A stretch of DNA of 64,000 nucleotides, taken from positions 744,001 through 808,000 of the forward strand of contig NZ_CP109444.1 of the NCBI RefSeq assembly GCF_036227225.1. The letters run 5' to 3'. How positions within the stretch are numbered: the stretch's first letter is position 1; every line of letters begins with the position of its first letter. The notes below the pieces were generated by a model, which worked only from the letters and a program-made list of their open reading frames with translations, ran no database searches and was not told the origin of the DNA. Position numbers and translations under genes: made by a program. The DNA is from Streptomyces sp. NBC_01478 (lineage in GTDB: Bacteria; Actinomycetota; Actinomycetes; Streptomycetales; Streptomycetaceae). Below are positions 16,362-24,318 of this stretch, piece after piece.

Positions 16362-17867
16362 GTGCTGCCGTTCCGACGCCTTCCCGTCCCCCGTGTCTCT
16401 CTTGTCCCCCGCATACCGCCCCGCCTGCGCCCCGGCCAGCGGCTGGTCGTCCCCGTCATGTGTGTCTGCGTGACGTTCATAGCGATCGTCGACGGTGCGA
16501 TCACGACCGTGGCGCTCCCGTCGATCGCCCGCCAGTTCCAGTTGACGACGGCCGCCCTGGACGGGGTGGTCGTGGTCTACCCGGTCTGCCTGGCCATGGC
16601 CATCCCCGCTTCCGCCTGGCTGGTCGAACGGTTCGGCGCCAAACGCGTGTTGCTCACCGCCCTCGGCGCCTTCCTCGCCTCGTCGCTGCTCTGCGGCGCG
16701 GCGGCCGGCCTCGGCCAGCTCGTCGCCTCCCGCGCCGTGCAGGGCCTGTCCGCCGGAGTACTGTTCCCGGCCGCGTCGTCGCTGCTCTACAGCACCTTCA
16801 ACTCCTGGGAGCAGGTGCGGATCTCGCGGTACATGATCATCCCGCAGCAGATAGCCCCGGCCGTCGCCCCCATGCTCGGTGGACTGCTGGTGGACCATCT
16901 GTCCTGGCGCTGGGTGTTCTACGTCAACCTGCCGCTGGGCCTGCCCGCCGTGCTGTTCGGGGCGCTGTTCCTCGCCGGGTACCGCGGCCACCGGCCCGGC
17001 CGCTTCGACCTCACCGGGCTGCTGCTGAGCGCGGCGGCGCTGGGCGGCGTGATGTTCGGCGTCTGCGAGGGCCCCAACCGCGGCTGGTCCTCCCCCGCCG
17101 TCGTCACCGCCCTCGTCCTGGGCGCGGTCCTGCTCGCCGCCGCCGTCGTCTTCGAACTACGCGTCTCCGAGCCGCTGTTGAAACTCCGCCTCTTCGCGGA
17201 CCGGCTCTTCCGGGACACCAACCTGATCAATCTGGTGGGCCTGGTGCCGATCCTCGGCGCGATGTACCTCGGCCCGCTCTTCCTCCAGCAGGGGCAGGGC
17301 CGTTCCGCGCTGGAGTCCGGCACGAGCACCTTCCCCGAGGCCTTCGGCGTCCTGCTGACCGTCCAGATCGCCGGGATCCTCTACTCCAGGGTCGGCCCCC
17401 GGATCATCATCGGCAGCGGTCTGGCGATGGTGAGCGCGGTCCTGCTGCTCCTCGCCACCTGCGACCAGGACACGGGCCTGTGGACCTTCCGCGGCTACAT
17501 GTTCCTGCTCGGCGTCGGCATGGGCGGCGTCTTCATGCCGACCACGGTGGCCTCGCTGGCGACCCTCTCCCGCAAGGACCTGGCCCAGGCCTCCACGCTG
17601 AACACGGTCGTACGGCAGACCGGCGGCGCCTTCGCACCGGCGGCGGTGACCACGGCCCTGGTCCTGAGCACGCCCACGACCGCCGCGGCGAATCCGCCCG
17701 TCTCCGCCTACCAGCACGCCTACCTCACGCTGGCCGTCCTCGCCGCGGCCACCGCCGTCTTCGCCTTCACGATCCCCGACGGCCCGGCCCGCGCCGCGGC
17801 GCGCGGCACCACCGCGGCGGGCGGCGGGAACGCTCCGCTGCGACGCAGGCATGAGGAGGCACACTGA
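16362..17867 (+). CDS. MFS transporter, DHA2-type (drug:H+ antiporter)
   Basis: 501 residues, about 14 membrane segments. The DHA2 signature includes FIAIVDGAITTVALPSI (helix 1), motif A-like LVERFGAKRVLL, the loop RAVQGLSAGVLFPA (motif C region) and DHLSWRWVFYVNLPLG. It exports hydrophobic drugs or the cell's own metabolites. The start is GTG 16362, read from a leaderless promoter; ATG 16458 is an alternative but would cut helix 1. The C-terminal tail is basic and Gly-rich. Controlled by the divergent MarR protein. Confidence 0.9.
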   Translation: MLPFRRLPVPRVSLVPRIPPRLRPGQRLVVPVMCVCVTFIAIVDGAITTVALPSIARQFQLTTAALDGVVVVYPVCLAMAIPASAWLVERFGAKRVLLTALGAFLASSLLCGAAAGLGQLVASRAVQGLSAGVLFPAASSLLYSTFNSWEQVRISRYMIIPQQIAPAVAPMLGGLLVDHLSWRWVFYVNLPLGLPAVLFGALFLAGYRGHRPGRFDLTGLLLSAAALGGVMFGVCEGPNRGWSSPAVVTALVLGAVLLAAAVVFELRVSEPLLKLRLFADRLFRDTNLINLVGLVPILGAMYLGPLFLQQGQGRSALESGTSTFPEAFGVLLTVQIAGILYSRVGPRIIIGSGLAMVSAVLLLLATCDQDTGLWTFRGYMFLLGVGMGGVFMPTTVASLATLSRKDLAQASTLNTVVRQTGGAFAPAAVTTALVLSTPTTAAANPPVSAYQHAYLTLAVLAAATAVFAFTIPDGPARAAARGTTAAGGGNAPLRRRHEEAH

Positions 17868-17926
17868 GCAGGCGTACCAAGTCCCGTTCAGGAGAGCCGT
17901 GACGGAAGCGGCACCGACCGCCGCTC

Positions 17927-19174
17927 TCAGGAGCCGACCGGCGAAACCGACCAGGATTCCCGGGAGTTGAGTACGGCGGTCGTGCACCCGGCAAGCTCCT
18001 TGTACCCCTGGGAGACAGCCGACGCCTGCTCCGCGGACACCGGGCCGCCGATCTCCTCGGCCAGGGCGATGATCTTCTCCGGGCCCGACTCGCGGTTGGC
18101 CAGCACGAGTTGGTTCAGGGGTTCGCGGCGCAGGTGCTCGTACTCCTCCAGGGCCCGTACGGGATCGTCGTGCCGGGACAGCGCCCAGGCCAGGACACGT
18201 GCGTCGACGATCGACTGGGAGCCGCCGTTCATGCCCATGGGGTACATGGGATGGGCGGCGTCGCCGACCAGCGTCACCCGGCCGAAACTCCAGCGCGGCA
18301 GCGGGTCCCGGTCCACCATCGGGTACTCGTGGATGCCGGTGGAGCCGCGGATCAGTTCGGGCAGATCGACCCAGGGCAGCTCCCAGCCGGCCAGCCCGGC
18401 CAGCGCCTCGTCCATCGGGACCGGGCGGTGGGAGCGGTCGAGTTCCTCGCCGCGCTCCGGTCGACGGATCACCTCCAGCACCCAGTTCATCAGCGTGGGG
18501 CCGCCCTCGACCGCCGGGTCGGCGACGGGGTAGGCGACGAACTTGTCCCCGGGGCGACCGCCGGCCACCACGATGGCCCGCCCGCCGAGGAGGTGCGGGT
18601 ACCGGCTCAGGCCCCGCCACATCTGGACGCCGTTGCCCCGCGGCGGCCCCTCGTCGGGGTGGAGTCGGTCCCGCAGCCGGGAGTCGATGCCGTCGGCGCC
18701 GACGAGGACATCGGCGTCGAGCACGACGGAGGCGCCGGTGCGGCGGTCGACGAACTGCGCCGCCACGCCCGGCTCTTGGTGCTCGAATCGTTCGAAGGCC
18801 ATGCCGGTGCGGACCGCGTCGGGGCCGATGCGGGTACGGACCGCGTCCAACAGCAGCATCTGCAACTTGCCCCGGTGGACGGAGAATTGGGGCCACCGGT
18901 AGCCGGCCGCCAGACCGAGCGGTTCCTCCCAGATCCGGCGTCCCCGACGATCGCAGTAGACCAGCCGCTCCGGCGGCAGCGCGATGGCCTCCAGGGCATC
19001 GCCGAGCCCGAGTTCGGTGAGTTCGCGTACGGCGTGGGGAAGCAGGTTGATGCCGACGCCCACCGCGTGCAGTTCCCGGGCGGACTCGCAGACGAGCGGA
19101 GTCATCCCCGCGGCGTGCAGACTCAGAGCGGTGACAAGACCGGCGACGCCGCCGCCCACCACGACAACCTTCAC
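17927..19174 (-). CDS. FAD-dependent aromatic monooxygenase (PHBH fold)
   Basis: 415 residues from GTG 19174, with AGGGAG 5 bases upstream. The FAD Rossmann motif VVVGGGVAGLVTALSL opens the protein; the DG motif DVLVGADGIDSRLR lies near 170-183 and GDAAHPMYPMGMNGGSQ near 300-316. This is a class A single-component hydroxylase, resembling 3-hydroxybenzoate 6-hydroxylase or PqsL-like enzymes, and uses NAD(P)H to hydroxylate an aromatic ring. It is divergent from an HsaA-like hydroxylase with an inverted repeat between, so the two are probably co-regulated in one pathway. Confidence 0.9.
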   Translation of the reverse strand: MKVVVVGGGVAGLVTALSLHAAGMTPLVCESARELHAVGVGINLLPHAVRELTELGLGDALEAIALPPERLVYCDRRGRRIWEEPLGLAAGYRWPQFSVHRGKLQMLLLDAVRTRIGPDAVRTGMAFERFEHQEPGVAAQFVDRRTGASVVLDADVLVGADGIDSRLRDRLHPDEGPPRGNGVQMWRGLSRYPHLLGGRAIVVAGGRPGDKFVAYPVADPAVEGGPTLMNWVLEVIRRPERGEELDRSHRPVPMDEALAGLAGWELPWVDLPELIRGSTGIHEYPMVDRDPLPRWSFGRVTLVGDAAHPMYPMGMNGGSQSIVDARVLAWALSRHDDPVRALEEYEHLRREPLNQLVLANRESGPEKIIALAEEIGGPVSAEQASAVSQGYKELAGCTTAVLNSRESWSVSPVGS

Positions 19175-19306
19175 GTGTTCTCCCTTGCGTTCGAGGTCCG
19201 GGTGTTCGGGGTCCACCGCACCAACTCGACCTGGACGGCTGCCAGTTCGGCGGGTGCGACAAGAACGGCCGCAAGCCCGGACGCCGCCGTCAGCTTATCC
19301 GGAGGA

Positions 19307-19327
19307 ATCATCTCCAGGTAAGATGAT
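19307..19327. promoter_or_regulatory. Nested inverted repeats, probable operator
   Basis: ATCATCT-7-AGATGAT is a perfect 7-base inverted repeat between the divergent monooxygenase and hydroxylase genes. An outer, imperfect repeat, TTATCCGGA (19295-19303) and TCCAGGTAA, surrounds or overlaps it. The size suits a TetR- or MarR-type dimer, but no such regulator is adjacent; the nearest is the LAL protein at 21506. Confidence 0.55.
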
Positions 19328-19403
19328 GTTGTTGCGCGGCGGTCCGATCGCGCTCGGAGCAGCACTGTCCGTCGTGGATCAGACGCCATTGAAGGGACCC
19401 CCG

Positions 19404-20603
19404 ATGACTCACCCGTACGACCGGGATCGCTTACCGCAGGGTGCCGCCGAGGCCCGACTCGTCCATGTGGCACGGTTCGTGGCGCCGGTCGTCGCGGCCC
19501 ACGTCGAACAGACCGAGCAGCAGCGCACGTTGGCCGAGCCGAGCGTGAAGGCGCTGCGCGAGGCCGGACTGTTCACCCTGGGCACCCCGCGCCGTTACGG
19601 CGGCCACGGCGCCGGCGTGCGCACCGCCGTCGACGTGTGTGCCGAGCTGGCCGCGGGATGCGCGTCGAGTTCCTGGCTCGTCGGTATCGCCTACGGGGCC
19701 GCGCTGTTCGCCTCGCAACTGCCCGACGAGGTGCGCGGCGCGGTCTGGACGTCGGATCCCGATGTCCTGCTCTGCGGGGCCGCCAATCCTTCCGGTTCCG
19801 TCACGGCGGTGCCCGGCGGTCTCGAACTCGGCGGGCGGTGGCCGTGGATATCCGGCATCGACCACGCGGCCTGGGTGCTGTTGGGCATCGTTCGGGAGGA
19901 CCGCGGCCGGCCGGAGCGCGGGCTGGCCCTCGTCCCCGCGGCCGAACTGACGGTGGCGGACACCTGGCACATGGCCGGCATGCGCGGCACCGGAAGCCGT
20001 ACGGCCCTGGCGGAGCGCCTCTTCGTCCCGGACGAGCGGTTCGTGTCGTTCGCCGAGATCGCCGAGGGGATCGGCGTCCGGCGTCATCCGGGCGAGGCCC
20101 GGGTCGTCTTCCCACTGTCCATCAACCTCCCGCTGGTCGGCACGGGTGTCGGCATCGCCCGCGGCGCCCTGGAACTGGTCGTCCGGGACCTCGCGGGCGG
20201 CAAGCGGTCCGTCTCCCCCCTGCACTCCCACACGGCGGATGCGGCTCCTCACCAACTGAACGTCGCCCAGGCCGCCACGTTGATCGACACGGCCCGACTG
20301 CACGTACGGCGCGCGGCCGACGAGATCGACGAGGCCGCGCGCGAGGGACGGCGCCCCGACCTGGAGACCCGGGCGCGACTGCGGATGGACGGCAGCCACG
20401 CGATGCGCTGCGCCCGCGACGCCGTCAGCCTCCTGCTCGACACGGCCGGCGCGAGCAGCCTCTCCGACGACTCACCGCTGCAACGCGCCTGGCGCGACAT
20501 CGGGACGGCCTCCCGCCACGCGGCACTGAGCGTCGAGACCAGCCGCGAGCTCTACGGCCGTGTCCTGCTCGGCCGGCCGCTCCCCCACACCGACGTCGTC
20601 TGA
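19404..20603 (+). CDS. Acyl-CoA-dehydrogenase-fold flavin hydroxylase (HsaA/HpaB-like)
   Basis: 399 residues, ATG 19404 with GAAGGGA 6 bases before. The fold reads EPSVKALREAGLFTLGTPRRYGGHGA (N-terminal helices), then ASSSWLVGIAYGA, ISGIDHAAWVLLGIV (beta domain) and a C-terminal four-helix Acyl-CoA_dh_2 region ending LQRAWRDIGTASRHAAL. The catalytic Glu of true acyl-CoA dehydrogenases is not evident, and the SRTALAERLFVPDE pattern matches the two-component FMN/FAD hydroxylases (HsaA, C2-hydroxylase type). A separate flavin reductase would be required; none is adjacent. Confidence 0.85.
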   Translation: MTHPYDRDRLPQGAAEARLVHVARFVAPVVAAHVEQTEQQRTLAEPSVKALREAGLFTLGTPRRYGGHGAGVRTAVDVCAELAAGCASSSWLVGIAYGAALFASQLPDEVRGAVWTSDPDVLLCGAANPSGSVTAVPGGLELGGRWPWISGIDHAAWVLLGIVREDRGRPERGLALVPAAELTVADTWHMAGMRGTGSRTALAERLFVPDERFVSFAEIAEGIGVRRHPGEARVVFPLSINLPLVGTGVGIARGALELVVRDLAGGKRSVSPLHSHTADAAPHQLNVAQAATLIDTARLHVRRAADEIDEAAREGRRPDLETRARLRMDGSHAMRCARDAVSLLLDTAGASSLSDDSPLQRAWRDIGTASRHAALSVETSRELYGRVLLGRPLPHTDVV

Positions 20604-20610
20604 TCCCCGT

Positions 20611-20642
20611 ACCGACATACCGACGTACCGACATACCGATGA
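20611..20642. repeat. Four tandem copies of an 8-base unit (ACCGACRT)
   Basis: ACCGACAT, ACCGACGT, ACCGACAT, then a partial ACCGATGA, begin 7 bases after the stop of the preceding gene and lie 40 bases before the SDR start. The repeat is outside coding sequence. It could be a slippage-prone microsatellite or an array of protein half-sites. Confidence 0.6.
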
Positions 20643-20682
20643 CGACCGATCCCGGCAGCGCAAGCGAAGGAGACCCGAACCG

Positions 20683-21465
20683 GTGGGTGCACCCCGACCG
20701 TCAACGGGCCCGGTCCGACCGACGGCGGACCGCAAGGTCGCTCTCGTCACCGGCGCCGCCCGTGGCATCGGCGCCGCGATCGCCGGGGAACTGCACCGGC
20801 GCGGTCTGCGGGTGGCACTGCTGGACCAGGACCGCAACGGAGCGCGGGCCCTGGCCAAAACCCTTGATCCTCAAGGGGATTCGGCCATGGCGGTGCACGC
20901 CGACGTCGGCGACCCCGAGGAGACACGGCGCGCGGTGCGGGCGGTGTCCTCGGCGTGGCGCAGCCCCGACGTCCTGGTCAACAACGCGGCGCGCACGGCA
21001 CCCGGCTCGGTGTGGGACGTCGAGCTCGACGAGTGGGACGCCCTCATGGCCACCAACCTGCGCAGCGTCCTCGTCCTCACCCGGCTCTGCGCCCCGGCTA
21101 TGCGGGAGCGCGGCTGGGGGCGTGTCGTCAACCTCGCCTCGCTGGCGGGGCAGCAGGGCGGACTGGTCGCCGGCCCGCACTACGCCGCGGCGAAAGCGGG
21201 GGTGCTGGTGCTGACCAAGGTCTTCGCACAGGAACTCGCTCCGCACGGCGTCACCGTCAACGCCGTCGCTCCCGCGGCCGTACAGACGCCCGTGATGGAC
21301 GAGCTGCCCGCCGAGGCGCTGCGGCGGGCCGCCGAGCGCATTCCCGTGGGCAGGTTCGGGCGGCCCGAGGAGGTGGCCGCGCTCGTGGGACACCTGACGG
21401 GGGACGACACCGGATACATCACCGGTGCCACGCTGGACGTCAACGGCGGTCTGTTCATGCGGTGA
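20683..21465 (+). CDS. SDR-family oxidoreductase (FabG-like)
   Basis: 260 residues from GTG 20683, with AAGGAG 10 bases upstream. Classical SDR motifs are present: VTGAARGIGAAI (cofactor), VNNAA, NLASLAGQQGG with the catalytic Ser, and HYAAAKAGV with Tyr and Lys (YxxxK). Downstream PVGRFGRPEEVAALVGHL and GYITGATLDVNGG complete the FabG-like signature. It probably uses NAD(P)H to interconvert an alcohol and ketone. It follows the HsaA-like gene and is probably the third enzyme of that pathway. Confidence 0.9.
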   Translation: MGAPRPSTGPVRPTADRKVALVTGAARGIGAAIAGELHRRGLRVALLDQDRNGARALAKTLDPQGDSAMAVHADVGDPEETRRAVRAVSSAWRSPDVLVNNAARTAPGSVWDVELDEWDALMATNLRSVLVLTRLCAPAMRERGWGRVVNLASLAGQQGGLVAGPHYAAAKAGVLVLTKVFAQELAPHGVTVNAVAPAAVQTPVMDELPAEALRRAAERIPVGRFGRPEEVAALVGHLTGDDTGYITGATLDVNGGLFMR

Positions 21466-21505
21466 GAGCGCAGGCCAGGCGTAAGGTTCCGAGCTCGGAA
21501 GGGAG

Positions 21506-24289
21506 ATGCGTATGGACGGGGACGGGTCTCCGCGGACGGATCCGGCGGAGACGCTCATCGGCCGTGATCACGACCTCGGGCTGGTCCGGGGGTTCGTCGA
21601 CGAGGCCATGGTCTCCGGCGGGGCGCTGCTGCTGTCCGGGGACGCCGGTGTCGGCAAGACCGTGCTGCTGGACGCCGCGGCCGGACAGGCCCACGGCGCG
21701 GGTGCGCGGGTCGTGCGTGCCGCCGGTGTGGAGTTCGAGAGCAGCATCAGCTTCGCGGGGCTCCACCAGGTCCTTCAGCCGCTGCTGGCCGGGCTCGACC
21801 GCCTGACCGACCCGTACCGCACCGCCCTGAGCGTCGCGCTGGGCCTGGACCAGGGCGCGCCCTCCGATCAACTCCTGGTGTCGAACGCGACGCTGACCCT
21901 GCTCGTCCAGGCCGCCGCCGAGCGCCCGTTGCTGGTGATCGTCGACGATCTCCCGTGGCTGGACCGGGCCAGCGCCGTGGTGCTGGGTTTCGTCGCCCGC
22001 CGTCTGGGCGGCAGCAGGGTCGGCTTTCTCGGCGCCTACCGGTCGGGCGAGGGCAGCTTCTTCGAACGCGGCGGAGTCCCCCTGCACCACGTACAGCCGC
22101 TCGACACGCCGGCCGCGGCCGCGTTGATCCAGGCGCGCTCCCCCGCCCTGGCCCCGCGCGTGCGGGAGCGGCTGCTGACGGAGGCGCAGGGCAATCCGCT
22201 GGCCCTGCTGGAGCTGCCCGTCGCGCTCAGCGGCCCACAGCGCTCCGGCGCCGCCGTACCCGAACTGCTGCCGTTGAGCCACCGCCTCCAGGCCGTGTTC
22301 GCGTCCCGCGTCGAGACGCTGCCCGCCGCGACCCGGCTGCTTCTCCTGTACGCGGTCCTGGACGGCACCGGCGATCTGCGCGTCCTCGCGTCGGCCGCCG
22401 CCCGGGGGCCCGGCATGGAAGACCTGGCGCACGCGGAGCGGGCCGGGCTCGTGGACGCGACCGGCGGCCGGCTGGCGTTCCGCCACCCCCTGACCCGCTC
22501 CGCCGTCGTGGCGCTCTCCACCAGCGAACAGCGCCGCGAGGTCCATCGCGCGCTGGCGGAGTACCGGTCCGACCGCCCCGAGCGACGCGCCTGGCATCTC
22601 GCCCATGCCACGGTCGAGCCCAGCGAGGACGTCGCGAGCCTCCTGGAGGCGGTGGCGCGCGACACCGTACGGCGTGGTGACGCGGGCGGCGCCATCGCCG
22701 CGCTGCTGCGCGCCGCCGAGCTGAGCCCACGCGGCTACGAGCGCAGTCGCCGGATCGCCGAGGCGGCCTATCTCGGCGCGGATCTCACCGGCGATCTGCG
22801 CGACGTGCCCCGACTGCTCGAAGAGGCCCGCCTCGCCGACGGCGGACGGGCGGGACCGCTGGTCGCGGCCGTCGCGGCGGCCCACCACATCCTCCTCAGC
22901 GGCGAGGGCGACCTCGACACCGCCCACCGGCTGCTCGTCGGCGCGATCGACATGCAGCATCAGCCGTACGACGCCACCGATCCCACCATGATCGACGCGC
23001 TGTACACCCTCGCCTGGCTGTGCCAGAGCAGTCAGCGCACCGAGCTGTGGAAGCCGCTGCACCGGGCGCTCCGCCTGCTGAAACCGGAGGTCCCGGACCA
23101 ACTCGCCCTGACCATCGGCACGATGGCCGACCCGGCCCGCACGGCACCGCCCGCGCTCGGGAGGCTCGACGAGGCCATCGCGGCTCTCGACCGGGAGGCC
23201 GACCCGGTCCGGGTCATCCGGCTCGCCATGACCTCCCTCTACGTCGACCGGTTGCCGGCCTGCCGGACGGCGCTGCGGCGCGTGCTGCGCGACGGGCGGG
23301 ACAACAGCTCGCTCACCGTGGAGATCCAGGGGCTGGTGTATCTGGGCAGGGACCATTTCGCGTCGGGTGAGTGGGACGAGCTGGAGGCGCAGGCCGCACA
23401 GGGCCGGGATCTGGGCGAGGCCCACAGCTACCAGTTGCTGTCGACGGAGTTCCTGTACCAGCGTGCGCTGGTCGCCGCCGCCCGCGGCGACGAGACCGTC
23501 ACCCGCGCCCTGACGGACGAGATGACCCTGTGGGCGACCCCGCGCGGGGTCGGCTCCTACCTGTCGTGCGCCTCGCACGCGCGGGCGCTCGCCGCGCTCG
23601 GCCAGGGACGCTTCGAGGACGCCTACCGGCACGCGTGCGCCATCAGCCGCGCGGGGGAACTCGCCTCGCACGTCCCCCCGGCGCTGTTCGTCGTCATGGA
23701 TCTCGTCGAGGCGGCCGTCAGAACGGGCCGGACCACGGAGGCGACGGCTCACGCGGCGGCGGCCCAGGAGGCCGGCATCGCCGCGATCTCGCCACGGCTC
23801 GCCCTGCTCGTGAAGGCGTCGGCGGCCCTCGCGGCCGTGGACCACGAGGCGATCGGCCTGTTCGAGGAGGCCCTCGCGGTCCCCGGCACCGACCGCTGGC
23901 CCTTCGAACTGGCCCGGGTCCGCCTCGCCTACGGCGAACGCCTCCGCCGGGTGAAGTCCACGACGGAGGCACGCACCCAACTCGCCGACGCCATCGACAC
24001 GTTCGAGCGTCTCGGCGCCCGCCCCTGGACCGCCCGGGCGGGCAACGAGCTGCGGGCGACCGGCCTGTCCGTCGGCGCCGCCGGGGTCACCGGCCCGGCG
24101 TCACTGACACCCCAGCAACGGGAGATCGCCCTCCTCGCGGCGGCCGGCCTCACCAACAAGCAGATCGCGGAACGCCTCTTCCTCTCCCCGCGCACCGTCG
24201 CCGCCCACCTGCGCCAGCTCTTCCCCAAACTGGGCGTGGCCTCCCGCGCCGCACTGCGCGACGCGCTGGCGGAGCTGCCACCGGACTAG
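21506..24289 (+). CDS. LAL-type (large ATP-binding LuxR) transcriptional regulator
   Basis: 927 residues. The N-terminal AAA-type ATPase has Walker A SGDAGVGKTVLLD (Lys51) and Walker B LLVIVDDLPWLD, with GNPLALLELP as the sensor region. A long helical TPR-like middle (about 300-850) follows, and the C-terminal LuxR HTH is LTPQQREIALLAAAGL then SPRTVAAHLRQLFPKLG. LAL proteins activate secondary-metabolite or catabolic clusters when ATP and an inducer are bound. ATG 21506 follows a GAAGGGAG site. It is downstream of the three redox genes on the same strand and is the most likely regulator of them. Confidence 0.9.
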   Translation: MRMDGDGSPRTDPAETLIGRDHDLGLVRGFVDEAMVSGGALLLSGDAGVGKTVLLDAAAGQAHGAGARVVRAAGVEFESSISFAGLHQVLQPLLAGLDRLTDPYRTALSVALGLDQGAPSDQLLVSNATLTLLVQAAAERPLLVIVDDLPWLDRASAVVLGFVARRLGGSRVGFLGAYRSGEGSFFERGGVPLHHVQPLDTPAAAALIQARSPALAPRVRERLLTEAQGNPLALLELPVALSGPQRSGAAVPELLPLSHRLQAVFASRVETLPAATRLLLLYAVLDGTGDLRVLASAAARGPGMEDLAHAERAGLVDATGGRLAFRHPLTRSAVVALSTSEQRREVHRALAEYRSDRPERRAWHLAHATVEPSEDVASLLEAVARDTVRRGDAGGAIAALLRAAELSPRGYERSRRIAEAAYLGADLTGDLRDVPRLLEEARLADGGRAGPLVAAVAAAHHILLSGEGDLDTAHRLLVGAIDMQHQPYDATDPTMIDALYTLAWLCQSSQRTELWKPLHRALRLLKPEVPDQLALTIGTMADPARTAPPALGRLDEAIAALDREADPVRVIRLAMTSLYVDRLPACRTALRRVLRDGRDNSSLTVEIQGLVYLGRDHFASGEWDELEAQAAQGRDLGEAHSYQLLSTEFLYQRALVAAARGDETVTRALTDEMTLWATPRGVGSYLSCASHARALAALGQGRFEDAYRHACAISRAGELASHVPPALFVVMDLVEAAVRTGRTTEATAHAAAAQEAGIAAISPRLALLVKASAALAAVDHEAIGLFEEALAVPGTDRWPFELARVRLAYGERLRRVKSTTEARTQLADAIDTFERLGARPWTARAGNELRATGLSVGAAGVTGPASLTPQQREIALLAAAGLTNKQIAERLFLSPRTVAAHLRQLFPKLGVASRAALRDALAELPPD

Positions 24290-24292
24290 GGC

Positions 24293-24316
24293 GGGGACGG
24301 GGACGGGGACGGGGAC
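24293..24316. repeat. (GGGGAC)4 tandem repeat, possible G-quadruplex
   Basis: Four perfect hexamers of GGGGAC lie between the stop codons of two convergent genes (24289 and 24319), with AC loops. Four G4 runs with 2-base loops can form a quadruplex on the plus strand or its RNA. It may act in termination of the long LAL transcript. No ordinary hairpin is seen here. Confidence 0.7.
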
Positions 24317-24318
24317 GA

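Noticed and set aside
21455..23980. 841-residue minus-strand frame over the LAL gene
   Set aside because: Shadow of a GC-rich gene; no recognisable motif, while the plus strand has Walker and LuxR motifs.
17927..24289. Complete secondary-metabolite gene cluster
   Set aside because: Only tailoring-type redox enzymes and a regulator are present; no PKS, NRPS, terpene or RiPP core.
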